Source of the DNA: Nematopogon swammerdamellus | Lineage: Eukaryota > Arthropoda > Insecta > Lepidoptera > Adelidae | Direction of reading: 5' to 3' | Assembly (NCBI GenBank): GCA_946902875.1 | Contig: OX336348.1 | Span: forward strand, 18,129,741-18,193,740 | DNA length: 64,000 bases | In this document: positions 42,498-52,291 of the stretch, piece after piece | Layout: each line of letters opens with the position of its first letter | Position numbering within the stretch: the stretch's first letter is position 1 | Notes under the pieces: model-generated | Told to the model about the DNA's origin: nothing | What the model saw: only the letters and a program-made list of their open reading frames with translations | Databases searched by the model: none | Made by a program: the position numbers and the translations under genes

Positions 42498-43500
42498 TTT
42501 ATTTATTTATTTATTTAGGAAAAACAAACAATTACATACATATGTAGGTTATGGAGACAGTAGAAACAATAAACAATTAGGTATGTAACCAGCGACGTTT
42601 TTCACAAATGCTTCGCTTACTAATTAAATAATTAATTTAAAGCGTACACACAATATATGTAATTCACATAGCGCTTATGAATGAATACATAATATAAAAA
42701 AATATATCAGCACCACGAAAGCAGACACCTCACCTTATGCATACTGTGCCACACCAAGCACGGAAAACATTATAGTTATCATCTCTTACATAGAACTATT
42801 ATGACCATGAAGCAGCCTATCGAGGCGGAACCCAAACCAAACAGAATTAGGACAGACCGTAAAAAAAATAAAAAAAATAAAATAAAATATCAGTCTTGTC
42901 CAACTTCACCGCATAGGGATGGATCAACGGCACCCCCGGCCGCCGCGCCCGACCCTCGCCGACCGCGACTCCCTGATCATGGCGTGGTCTGACTGAACGA
43001 GCATAACCTTAGGCTCATCTATCTCGCATGCGACTCATGCGAGGTAGATGATTTTAAGAATTTAAATTATTTAACACTGCTCTTTTGAAGGTGAGCAGTT
43101 TAGAAAAATGAATATCTATATGAGAGAAGTATCTGTTGTAGTTTTCGCATACTCTTCGCAGGGGTACGCGTTTACCTGCATTGGTTCGACAGCGACCAAG
43201 TTGAAAAGTAGCATGACATCGACTAGATTTTTGTGGTATGGATTATTGTATCCTTGAAAGTAGGTCGGGACAGTCGATGCCATTATTGCATACTTTATGA
43301 AGTGTCATAGTTTCCAGTAATTTTCTGCGGTTGTCGAGGCTAGGTAGTGAATAAATATTGAGCAAGTTTTCATAAGACGCGTGAGCCCTATGGAAACGCC
43401 TATGCGTTATATACAGAAATTTTCTCTGAACCATTTCTAGTGCGTGTCTGTATTTATCATAGTATGATTACTTCGATTACAATACGCCACTTCTCTTTTC
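42498..43500 (-). pseudogene. LINE 3' part nested in 3.57-kb element
   Basis: The minus frame near 43434-43243 reads VQRKFLYITHRRFHR, then SYENLLNIYSLPSLDNRRKL and CNNGIDCPDLLS, the standard ORF2 C-terminus of Jockey/CR1-type LINEs. The 3' UTR runs to a TTTATTTATTTATTTA-type tail near 42500. It is 5'-truncated. The interval 42780-43010 contains a GC-rich patch (CCGGCCGCCGCGCCC) with no recognised origin. Confidence 0.75.
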
Positions 43501-44400
43501 TAGCATCACGCATGACATTTAAAACTACGTTAAGTTATGGTTAAACAAGAAAGAACCAGTAAAAACATACTTAGATTTGAAAAAAAAACAGTTAATTTAA
43601 TATGATAAAGACAATTAATTGTAAATTAAATTAAATCAATAGGTATGTACGTTACACATTATAATAATATTTTACAATTTCTCCGACTGCTTTCACTTCC
43701 GACCCCACATTATATTATGTTATTGAAGGTGCCTGTAAAGGTTAAAATTCCCGTGGGAAGATAAACTTTCTTTTGAAACCATTGTCTCATTTCGACAAAG
43801 CATCAGAAAGAGCGAATCCGTATTGAACGTAGGCGGCAATTACTTTGTAACTACAGATTAAGTAAAAAATAAAACATTCGGTAATCATCCCACAGGACAT
43901 CTGCCTTTTGTGAAGGGCGAGGGAAGAACAATATTTGCAAATATGATTTTATATTACTCTTCTGTCTAAAACCGGCCATTTGTTGGGGACTCCTTGGAAG
44001 AAGTTTTTAAAAGAATATCCACGATACCCATTGGTTTTATTACCCATGACTATACCCTAAGTGACTTGTCTAAATCTGACTGACCTGCTGCGGGGCGTAC
44101 TGCATGGTCTACAGCAATGTCTGTCTACCTAAACAAAGAACATATGGTTGGGGGGGATCGGGATTTGAACCATAAAACAAATTACTTCTCGGAACTTTTA
44201 GTTCGCAAACTCCAGTGTTCAATACCAGTTTTCTCGTGAACTTCAAGCCAACTAGTTGGCCTGCGTCGTCATCGCGTTGTGCACCTTTGCAGTGACTCTC
44301 ACACGCAGATCGCTGAGTACAGCAACCACCCCAGCAGCAGCGCAGCGCACGACCAACAGAATGAAATTCAATTTAACTCTTGGCTATTTACTGAGTAACG
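43501..44400. other. Unassigned interior of 3.57-kb element
   Basis: AT-rich with no ORF of interest. 44260-44370 is richer in GC (CAGCAACCACCCCAGCAGCAG), and an 86-codon frame begins there, but it has no recognisable domain. Confidence 0.3.
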
Positions 44401-44429
44401 TTAAACACAAAAAAAAAAAATTCTTGGAG

Positions 44430-45155
44430 AAAGAATTCTTGGAGACACGTCAAGGTAATTTAAAGATAACTTCAATACATGTTCTTCTTGACCTTCGATG
44501 TTCAAGACAACTTTAAGATAATCTGAATCACTATATACTGAGAGTTCGTTAAGATAACTTATTTGAAACATGTTTTTCTTCAATAAAGTAAAACCGGTTT
44601 GCTGAGATCTGTGTAAGATAACTTAAAGGTATCCTGAGAAATGTCGTTTAAGACAACTTTAAGACAAGCATCACAATATACTGAGAACTCTCTAAGATGA
44701 CTTATTTGACCCAATTTTGTCTAGAACAATAATAGAACCACTGGTCGTTAGAGAGGTGTATAAGATTTCTTCAAGATTTTCTGAGGAAGGACGGTTAAGA
44801 CCACTTCAAGATAATTTGAATTATAATATCCTGAGACTTCCCTAAGATAACTCATTTGAGACTATTTTATATTAAGATAGGTTTTTCTTTCTGAAGCGAA
44901 TTCTAGGCCAACTGGTTTTTCTGAGACTTTTGTGATATAACTTCAAGATATCCTGAGGAAAGATTGTTAAGACAACTTCAAGATGATGCGAATCCCAGTA
45001 TCTTGAGTATTCTCGAATACAACTTACTTAAGAACATGTTGCATTAAGAAATGTTTTTCTTTCCGAAGTAAATTCTAGGATAATTGATTTTTCGGAGAGC
45101 CGCATGAGAAATCTTAAAGATAACCTGAGGAATCCTTTTCCTTAAAATCTGTGTG
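44430..45155. repeat. Degenerate AAGATAACTT repeats
   Basis: AAGATAACTT-like motifs recur every 40-190 bp, alternating with TATCCTGAGA(A/G) and TGTTTTTCTTTC(T/C)GAAG. This gives about four diverged copies of a roughly 185-bp unit. Similar motifs lie at 41625-41830 and 42400-42480 near the other end, so this is a diverged subterminal repeat of the element. Confidence 0.6.
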
Positions 45156-45169
45156 AAATGTTACTTGGG

Positions 45170-45990
45170 CAACAGACCATTGGACACTAAATTCCGTTAA
45201 TACTATACTTTATTTGATACTGCTCAACCCTAAGGCTATTTAGTATGATGGTATATAGCTTATAGTGAGCCTCAAGATCTACTCTTTACATCGGTGCAAA
45301 CCGCATCAAAAACTGTTCAGTGGTCCTGGAGTTTACCCCAAACATACATAGTTACATACATATATCGTACATACAGACAGACGTTCCCTTTCATAAGAAG
45401 TAGAGATATAGAAGTACAGATAGTGATAGATATTTCAACCATAGATAGGTAAGCGTAGGTTAAGCTTGGACATGTCGAAAATTCCGCCAGTTCTAAATTC
45501 AATGCGAAGATCTGACAAACAATCTTCCCAAGTCACAATGTTTTGTTAGTACTTAACGCCATCTATCGATTTTTTTTCCTGCATTACTTATGTTTGAGGT
45601 AGCCTAGTTAACAAACACCGACAAAAATTTCACATAGTTATTGAATTGATACTACTGTCGACATCTAGTTGTAACAGCGGTACTAAACATCGAGGCACGA
45701 TTTCCAATAATATGGTGATAGTCAGTTCTCTTGTACCTCCACCAACGCAAGGCAACAGACTGCTCACGCCATCTATTACGACAACACTAAATTCCGTTCA
45801 TACTATACTTCATTTGATACTGCTCAACCCTAAGGCCATTTAGTGTGATGGTATATAGCCTATAGTGAGCCTCAAGAACTAATCCTTACATTGGTGCAAA
45901 CCGCATCAAAAACTGTTCAGTGGTTCCGGAGTTTACCCCGAACATACACACAGACAGACGTTCCCTTTTATAAGAAGAAAGAAAAAAGAA
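45170..45990 (+). repeat. ~570-bp units: end of U3 and all of U4
   Basis: 45170-45448 completes U3 (CAACAGACCATTGG, the TATATAGC stretch, then ACAGACGTTCCCTTTC). U4 begins near 45449 (GGTAAGCGTAGGTTAAGC) and runs to about 45990 with the same landmarks as U2. This closes the array opened at 31911. Confidence 0.85.
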
Positions 45991-46135
45991 AGAAGAAGAA
46001 GAAGAAAGAAAGAAGATAGAGATAGAGAAGAAGACAAGTTAGAGATAGAGAAGAAGAAGAGAAGAAGAGAAGAGAAGAAGAAGAGATAGAGATATAGAAT
46101 AGAAGAAGAGAAGAGAATAGAGAAGAAGAAGAGAT
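45965..46135. repeat. GAA/GATA purine-rich microsatellite
   Basis: AAGAAGAAAGAAAAAAGAAA and AGAGATAGAGAAGAAGA runs continue the AGAGATAGAG tail seen at the ends of U1 and U3. This is expansion of the unit's own tail. Confidence 0.95.
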
Positions 46136-46262
46136 AACGACGAAGTCATAAAATTTGCATCATCCACAGTATTTTTGGGCTTCACTCTAGACTCAAATTT
46201 ACGCTGGGAGCATACTGACAAAGTTTGCAACAAACTCAGCTGTCTAAAGACTTTATAAAAAA
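46136..46262 (+). pseudogene. LINE RT thumb fragment
   Basis: Encodes FASSTVFLGFTLDSNLRWEH, then VCNKLSCLKTL and a stop (46258). This is the FLG..LD..L.W..H motif after the RT palm in Jockey-type LINEs. Only about 40 codons are present. Confidence 0.7.
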
Positions 46263-46379
46263 ACGGTGACCTTAAGAGCAGATCGAGGTAAGTCACGTGA
46301 CCGCATGTTAGGTATTTGAACAAAATATATATCGCTGTCTCCAGTCGTCCACCGGCCACGCACGGCCGTGTTTGTGTGT

Positions 46380-46585
46380 ATTTGTGAAGGTTTGGGGGAG
46401 CGGGCGGGGGACACCACCGTACGCCCCGCCCGCGTCCCGCGCCTCCGCACCGCGCCGCCGCCGCGCCGGGCCGGTCGAGCGAGAAGTTTTGCAAATTGCA
46501 ACTCCTGTGCAGTTTTCGTTCGCTAAATCAGTTGCGTGCGTTGCGTTCGAAATCGAAACTCCACCAAATATACTGGTTCACTAAC
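46380..46585 (+). promoter_or_regulatory. GC-rich island upstream of short ORF
   Basis: A CpG-rich stretch (CCGCGCCGCCGCCGCGCCGG near 46451) differs sharply from the AT-rich flanks. It precedes an ATG at 46586, so it may be a promoter or 5' UTR. ATATATATCGC (46326-46336) is the only TATA-like motif. The same arrangement (GC-rich patch, then short ORF) occurs at 40500-40882. Confidence 0.3.
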
Positions 46586-46738
46586 ATGGAACTAAACTTT
46601 ACACCTCGCAAAGGAAAGAAGCTTCATCTGATAGGTACCGACAGTGTTGTGGAGGTAAAAAAAATGTCCATACAATGTATCCGACGTAGCCCCACTACAG
46701 TCGAACAAAAAAAGATAAAGTTCTGCAATATTGTATGA
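46586..46738 (+). CDS. Short unrecognised ORF, possible first exon
   Basis: From the ATG at 46586 the frame gives 50 residues: MELNFTPRKGKKLHLIGTDS, then VEVKKMSIQCIRRS and a lysine-rich end before the stop at 46736-46738. The frame is open upstream without a clear signal peptide. About 20 bases downstream, ATCAGTTACAG looks like a splice acceptor, and later text (46835-46962) has an acidic, lysine-rich frame ending DESDDDR. The whole could be a decayed transposon gene. I cannot name a family. Confidence 0.3.
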   Translation: MELNFTPRKGKKLHLIGTDSVVEVKKMSIQCIRRSPTTVEQKKIKFCNIV

Positions 46739-47477
46739 TTATTATTATCAGTTACAGCTTCACATCACAGAGAGGAAGTTTGCATTCTTTATCGTATGGA
46801 CAGAACAAGGACTCGATTACCTTTTAATTTTGGGAGATGAGTATGATTACAAAACTGGAACTTTTTTATCACAAATGTATGTTAAAAGAAATAATTGACC
46901 CCAGAAAGCCACGCAAAATGTGTATTCGAGGTAAAAACGATGAATCGGACGATGATAGATAACCTGTAATAGTCCGTAAGCCCGCTCCAAATTTACATCA
47001 CGATAAAAATGCATGGCACACGGTCGGAAACACCGAGCATACCTACGGGAGTGGCAACCGTCGAGCGCTATTATATAGGAAAATTAGCCGCGTGTTAGAG
47101 CATTTGCACTAACATATAGCGCTGCGGCGGGATCGACCGTCAGTGCGCTCGCGACTTGGGAACGAAGAACACGTATATGTGCACTACGCAAAATGGCGAT
47201 TTGTGCGGTTCGTACGTGTCGAAAGAGCTCAAGATCATCAGTAATGACAAAAGATGGCGTAACCTTTCATAATTAGGTCATTTTAATAAAAATACAATGC
47301 TCAAAGCGTGTAAAATACAAAAATTCCGCGAGTTAGGAGCACGACTGCGCGCCATACCGGGCGCGTACACATGATAGGCAAATTTGAGATACTGGAAAGA
47401 AATTTGAAATCAATCATCATCAATATTATATATTATAACTATATTATATATATTATATATTATTATTTTACTTATTA
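46739..47477. other. Unassigned; decayed ORF remnants
   Basis: 46835-46962 reads MSMITKLELFYHKC and KPRKMCIRGKNDESDDDR in one frame after a stop, possibly part of the same lost gene as 46586. The rest, including TTATATAGGAAAA at 47072 and ATTATATATTATATATT near 47448, is non-coding. Confidence 0.3.
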
Positions 47478-47838
47478 TTTAATTCCTTTATTAACACATA
47501 TTCTTAAAACTAATTTTGTACATATTCAAAACCTAACATAAAAAACATATACAAAATTAACCTTAAAAAAATGGATTTCCACCACCGGCGGCGGGGCGAG
47601 CCCAAGCTACCGATGATCGGGTCCCAAAGAGAGGAACCTCCGGACGATGCGTGCAGTGTCGAGCAGGGCTGCCTTCTGGATCTGGCCCTTGACCCAACCA
47701 CTCAGCGAGAGCCTCTCAAGGTGGTCGTCGAGGCTCTTCGCTATCAGCCCATGCGCCGAAACGACTATGGGCACAACGATAGTCGAGTCGACGGGCCACA
47801 TTTTGGTAACCTCGTGCTGCAGATCTAGATACTTCAGC
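47478..47838 (-). pseudogene. R4/Dong-like LINE, truncated inverted copy
   Basis: The minus strand holds the last 85 codons (LKYLDLQHEVTKMWPVDST, then SAHGLIAKSLDDHLERL and ARIVRRFLSLG) plus the 3' UTR (CCGCCGCCGGTGGTGGAAAT) to about 47478. It is the inverse of 48194-48455 and starts at a TAATACTAATAATAA run. The two form a hairpin with arms of about 260 bp. Confidence 0.85.
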
Positions 47839-47869
47839 ATAATAATACTAATAATAATACTAATAAAAA

Positions 47870-48545
47870 TGTGATTTCCGGTTGTTCGCAGCTTGCCAAC
47901 ACCGAGTATTTGCATAGACACAACCTAGTAGCCAGGATTATCCACCAGCAACTTGCCTTAAAGTTCAACCTTGTAGGTACCGAAGTGCCTTACTATAAGT
48001 ACAATCCGCCGCCAGTTCTCGAGAACGGTCATGTCACACTCTACTGGGACCGGTCCATTATTATTACAGATAGGACTATTCTCGCGAATAGACCTGATAT
48101 TGTGATAGTGGACCGGGAGGCGAGGCGCGCAACGCTCGTCGATATCGCCGTGCCGCACGATGGTAACCTCGTCAGTAAGGAAGCAGAGAAGATGCTGAAG
48201 TATCTAGATCTGCAGCACGAGGTTACCAAAATGTGGCCCGTCGACTCGACGATCGTTGTGCCCATAGTCGTTTCGGCGCATGGGCTGATAGCGAAGAGCC
48301 TCGACGACCACCTTGAGAGGCTCTCGCTGAGTGGTTGGGTCAAGGGCCAGATCCAGAAGGCAGCCCTGCTCGACACTGCACGCATCGTCCGGAGGTTCCT
48401 CTCTTTGTGACCCGATCATCGGTAGCTTGGGCTCGCCCCGCCGCCGGTGGTGGAAACTCCATTTGTTTTTGTATTAATTTTAGATTTTAAGTTTGTAAAT
48501 ATTATGTAAAATTAATATAAAAAAAAATGTGTAAATAAATGGATG
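47870..48545 (+). pseudogene. R4/Dong-like LINE, second truncated copy
   Basis: Encodes the endonuclease end of a site-specific-type non-LTR element. It enters inside the zinc knuckle (GCSQLANTEYLHRHNLVA) and continues YYKYNPPPVLENGHVTLYW. The restriction-like endonuclease motif RPD, then 14 residues, then D follows (RPDIVIVDREARRATLVDIA, about 48090-48150), with a C-terminal MWPVDSTIVVPIVVSAHGL. The stop is near 48408, and the 3' UTR ends with TGTGTAAATAAATGG. The frame is intact from truncation to stop, so the copy is young. Such C-terminal CCHC plus PD..D modules define the R2/R4 group. The start inside TAA repeats recalls Bombyx Dong. Confidence 0.85.
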
Positions 48546-48595
48546 GAATACTAATAATACTAATAATACTACTAATAATAATACTAATAAGGATG
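48546..48595. repeat. TAA/TACTAA microsatellite
   Basis: ATACTAATAATACTAATAAT and further TAATAA units separate copies two and three of the R4/Dong-like element. Similar runs lie at 47839-47866, 49318-49338 and 49396-49420. Confidence 0.95.
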
Positions 48596-49313
48596 GCACC
48601 ATTGACATCTGCCGCGCCTGCCACAAACCTGGCGAATCCCTCAGACATGTAATCTCCGGTTGTTCGCAACTTGCCAACTCCGAGTATCTGCACAGGCACA
48701 ACCTAGTAGCCAGGATCATCCATCAGCAACTTGCTTTGAAGTTCAACCTTGTCGGCTCGGAGGTGCCTTACTACAAGTATAATCCACAACCAGTTCTCGA
48801 AAATGCTCACATCACGATCTACTGGGACCGGTCGATTATCACTGATAGGACTATTATGGCTAATAGACCTGACATAGTGATAATCGACCGGGAGGCGCGG
48901 CGCGCAGCGCTCGTCGACATCACGGTGCCGCATGACGAGAACCTTGTGAAGGCAGAACAAGACAAGATGTTAAAATACATCGATCTGTCTCATGAGGTTA
49001 CCGACATGTGGCCCGTGGACTCGATGATCGTTGTGCCCATAGTCGTGTCTGCGCATGGGCTGATAGCGAAGAGCCTCGACCATCATCTCAAGAGGCTCTC
49101 GCTAGAGCCACTTGCTTGGATCAAGGGTCAGATGCAGAAGGCGGTCTTGCTCGACACCGCTCGAATTGTCCGGAGGTTTCTCTCTCTCGGGTCCGACCAT
49201 CGGTAGCCTGGGTTCGCCCCGCCGCCGGTGGTGGAAATTCCATTTTGTTATTTTGTATTAATTTTAGATTTAGGTTTTATCTGTAAAATTAATATAAAAA
49301 AAAATGTGTAAAT
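48596..49313 (+). pseudogene. R4/Dong-like LINE, third truncated copy
   Basis: Longest of the set. It includes the zinc knuckle as DICRACHKPGESLRHVISGC (C..C.......H....C, about 48607-48666), then LANSEYLHRHNLVARIIHQQ, the RPDIVIIDREARRAALVDIT endonuclease core and the same C-terminus, with LEPLAWIKGQMQK replacing LSGWVKGQIQK. The stop is at 49204-49206, then the CCGCCGGTGGTGG 3' UTR. Reverse transcriptase is absent through 5' truncation. The endonuclease would nick the target for target-primed reverse transcription. Confidence 0.88.
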
Positions 49314-49338
49314 AAACGAATAAATAATACTAATAATA

Positions 49339-49395
49339 AGTTTGTAAATATTATGTAAAATTAATATAAAAAGAAATGTGTAAATAAATGGATAA
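49339..49395 (+). repeat. R4/Dong-like LINE, tail-only copy
   Basis: AAGTTTGTAAATATTATGTA, then AAAATTAATATAAAAAG and TGTGTAAATAAATGG, duplicates the end of the 3' UTR of copy two (48488-48545) and is flanked by TACTAATAA runs. It is an extreme 5' truncation of about 57 bases. Confidence 0.85.
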
Positions 49396-49439
49396 CATAC
49401 TAATAATACTAATATAAAAAAATTCTCTGTAAAAATGAA

Positions 49440-50019
49440 AATTTTATAAAAACCAGTCGCCGACAGCCTCGGCAGTGGACTATTGGCGACACCGCCTCAG
49501 CGCCTAACCACCCCGCTGTGTCAGAGGAGGGACAAGTGATGCAACGCGTCCAAGTCAGCGCCTCGCCCGAGGCCTCGCCCTCCTCGCGGTGTGGCCGGAG
49601 GATCCAGTGACAAGACCTGCCGCTTCTTTCAACAACAGCAGCGCATGGTTTGCTACTCCATCGCCCGCATCTGCCGGTGAGGATGGCGAACCAGGGACGC
49701 GCCCCGCCACACCAGCTACGACGGGACGAAGTCCGCCGCCACCGGTTAGCTTGATGCTATCGCGGCCCTGTGTCCTGCTTGCAGCCTCCGCTACCGGTGA
49801 GCGCCGTGCGCCACCCACAGCGACGCACACGAGAGGCCTGACAAGAATAGAAGAGCTGCGTGACGTCGCCCCGCAGTCCGACGGATACGGAGCTCTCCGA
49901 GATGGGGGTGGTGGTGGCCTACGTGTCTAGTACCACCACCTATCGCTCGTAGCTTGCCTCGCGTCGTCCCGGAGAGCTCCGTAGCCACGACCTGCACCCG
50001 CCGGCGTGCTTATAGGAAG
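49440..50019. other. GC-rich unassigned segment
   Basis: High-GC DNA with a 113-codon plus frame (49589-49930) rich in P, A, T and R. A competing minus frame is equally open, so I do not call a gene. GGAGCTCTCCG (49888-49898) and CGGAGAGCTCCG (49969-49980) form a short inverted pair. It could be the 5' part of a GC-rich LINE. Confidence 0.3.
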
Positions 50020-50425
50020 GAAAGGCAGTATAGAGATTGGACGATAGTCTTTGTACTGGATAGGAGAAGTGGTCTTTGGCAAAGGTATCATGTAGGCCTT
50101 TTTCCACGAGTTAGGAAACGATCCCGATAATAGAGAATAATTGATGATATGGGAAACTATGTGGATAATATTATCTATTATCGGGATAAATAGTTCCCTA
50201 CTCATTCCGTCAGGGCCTACAGCCTTGCTCTTTATTGACAATAAAATCTTTTTTACCTCACAGTCTGTGACTCGGGTGAAGATAAGTTCATCAATGTTAA
50301 GAGATGAAGAAGAGTTCAAGATTTGAAGTGTGTTGGCTTTGACAGTAGAATCCATAGTTATTGGAGAAGAAGAGAAGTGATGATTTAAACCATCTAGATC
50401 AACCGATTGGTTAATCTGAGACACT
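50020..50425 (-). pseudogene. LINE RT fingers fragment
   Basis: The minus frame reads FTRVTDCEVKKILLSIKSKA, VGPDGMSRELFIPII, INYSLLSGSFPNSWKKAYMI, then KDYRPISILPFL, the continuous finger/palm start of a Jockey-clade reverse transcriptase. It ends exactly at SILPFL, before motif A. Both flanks are unrelated. Confidence 0.85.
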
Positions 50426-51000
50426 GTCTTACCAACCCCTTATGTGCGCAAAAATTTCCACATGTTTTGCTGAGAGCAGTCTTCAATAGACCTTGACATA
50501 CAAAACAAAAAATTTTTGTAATGTCACATAACTAAAAATTTACAATTTTCGGATTTTTTCCTTTACTTGTGCTGTGACTTGTGAGACCTTGCTTCTTACG
50601 AAATTTCATTATTTTAGGTTAACAGGAAGTACTCTATATGTTTTGATTTGATTTGCCTATAGCAAATATGGGACTTAAATGGCCGTATCTAGTGATTGCG
50701 TCAACTTAGAAGCTTAATTTTACACCTCCGAGGAAACGTAGACCTTAGTATTTTATAATAATTTCAACTTCATACCTCTACCCGTTCCTGAGAAAAAAGG
50801 TCTGACAGACCGACAGACAGCCGGCCAGCCAGCCAGCCAGACAGACAGACAGACAGACAGACGGACGGATAACAAAGTGATCCTAGGGTTTTCCTCCTTT
50901 GAGGTACGGAACCTTAAAAATTTATGAAAACTCTTAAAACTCTTAAACACACAAATTGGTCTAAGCGTCAAAGTGATGATGCGCCAAGACTCTTTTTGTC
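50426..51000. repeat. Lepidopteran repeat with AGAC microsatellite
   Basis: GACTTGTGAGACCTTGCTTC (50577-50596), and TACCCGTTCCTGAG followed by (CAGC/AGAC) repeats (50810-50870) and GGTACGGAACC, are stock phrases of old lepidopteran repeats. No gene is visible. Confidence 0.55.
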
Positions 51001-51110
51001 AACCTCGGTAGCTCAGTGGTGCGATCGATCGACTGTCGGTAGTAATCATAAGCACACCTGGGTGCGGTCAGTGCTTGGATGGGTGACCGCTTGACCGTTG
51101 GAGGCTGACA
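51001..51110 (+). mobile_element. tRNA/5S hybrid SINE head
   Basis: AACCTCGGTAGCTCAGTGGT (tRNA box A at 51009-51019) is followed by AAGCACACCTGGGTGCGGTC and GTGCTTGGATGGGTGACCGC (51071-51090), which matches the conserved 5S rRNA internal promoter block closely. The body is missing after about 51110. It lies 190 bp upstream of the muscle-gene exon, in its intron. Confidence 0.8.
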
Positions 51111-51302
51111 TATTGATGCTCTAGATTCTAGAAGGTGCTAATCTTGACGGTGTTGAACTTAACGAGGATGTTTCTGATGTTGACAATGATGATTGCCTTA
51201 ATAGTGTTGAAAACAATAATAAAGATGTTATCATTATTGTGATCGTGATGATGGTGTTAATGATGACGTTGCTAACTACTATGATGACGATGTAAATTCC
51301 AG

Positions 51303-52291
51303 TGAAACCTCTCATCGACCGCACGAACCTCAAGCCGCTCGAGGTGCACCAGCACGAGCCTATCTTCTTCGACGTGAATGTGACGGGAGACCCAGCGCCC
51401 ACGGTGCAGTGGTTCCAGAAATGGAAGAAGGAAGTGACAAAGGTTCGTTCCATTTCCAAAACGTAGGGGTTCGGAAATATTATAGGCTCTGATCATGAAT
51501 GCAGCAAGTGATGTCAGGAGAAATGGGTCAGGTTCTATAGAAATATGTTATGTAAAATATCCTTCTAGAACTACGAAGAGCCTATATTCCAACCTTAGGC
51601 CCTGCTGAAATCACATTTTTGTTCAAATCGTTATTGCTAAACTCACCAGGTGATCAACGGCGTTATCAACGGGGACTATAACACCAAGCTGGACATCAAA
51701 AAGTCTGTTCGCAACAACACCGGCACTTATCGCATCCTGGCAAACAATACATTTGGCACCGATGAGGCTGAAGTCGAGATCACTGTCCTCTCTGCTCCTG
51801 GCAAACCTGGTGGTCGTCTCAACGTGGCTGATGTCACTGATAGTGACTGCACGCTGAGCTGGACGAAACCTGAGGATGATGGAGGTGACATCTAATGTTA
51901 ATATGAGGACTTTGAAGCATTACGAAAAATCTTAGCGTTCCAAAGGACCCATAGATTCCTTTCTTTGCAAGTGTGCACATCCATTTACTGTCTATCATCG
52001 AAATATCTTAAAGAAATATTAGCTGCGAAGGTGGTTTCCGACCACTACCACTTGACAATACTGATTCTTTAACGCATATGTCCACAGGCCAGCCAGTGTC
52101 CTACGTAGTAGAAAAGCTGAATAAGGCCATTGGTCTCTGGGAACCAGTCGGCAACACCACCAACACGAAGATGGACGTCCTTGGACTCGAAGAGGGAGAA
52201 TATTATGAGTTCAGGGTGACGGCCGTCAATAAAGAGGGAGACTCGGAACCGCTGCAGACCGATGAATTCATTAAGATCGAGGATCCGAATA
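51303..52291 (+). CDS. bt: Twitchin/projectin-type muscle gene, three exons
   Basis: Three exons with consensus borders. Exon 1, 51303-51442 (acceptor AATTCCAG, donor AAG|GTTCGT), encodes the first half of an Ig I-set domain (PLIDRTNLKPLEVHQHEPIF, then GDPAPTVQWFQ with the core Trp). Exon 2, 51650-51884 (donor GGAG|GTGACA), completes the Ig domain (NTGTYRILANNTFGTDEAEV). It then enters a fibronectin III domain after the linker APGKPGG (DCTLSWTKPEDDGG). Exon 3, 52088-52291 (acceptor TCCACAG, donor ATA|GTGAGT), finishes FnIII (YYEFRVTAVNKEGDSEPL, then the DP end). Phases agree across both introns. The Ig-PGKP-FnIII order is that of giant sarcomeric proteins of the twitchin/projectin family, which link myosin filaments to the Z-disc in insect muscle. 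Flanking exons are not in the window. Symbol bt follows fly projectin; orthology is inferred. Confidence 0.85.

Larger units (their letters stand above)
41602..45169. mobile_element. 3,568-bp element with CCCAAGTAAC termini
   Basis: Ends are perfect inverted repeats of 14 bp (CCCAAGTAACATTT at 41602 and AAATGTTACTTGGG ending 45169). The uninterrupted unit at 32207-32222 shows the empty site, which gives CA as a 2-bp target duplication (41600-41601 and 45170-45171); a 3-bp GCA reading with offset ends is possible. No transposase is recognisable. Inside are a minus-strand LINE (42498-43500), two GC-rich patches and many degenerate (T)AAGATAACTT repeats in the right 700 bp. The terminal sequence does not match a superfamily I can name: mariner duplicates TA, piggyBac TTAA, Harbinger 3 bp. 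Confidence 0.75.

Noticed and set aside
47571..47828. Plus-strand 85-codon frame
   Set aside because: Antisense of the inverted R4/Dong-like C-terminus.
49555..49930. 113-codon plus frame and 91-codon minus frame
   Set aside because: Both are open because of GC-rich composition; no domain in either.
51001..51110. 5S rRNA gene or tRNA gene
   Set aside because: Only the 5S internal promoter block is present, fused to a tRNA-like box A; it matches SINE heads at 11.4 and 31.3 kb.
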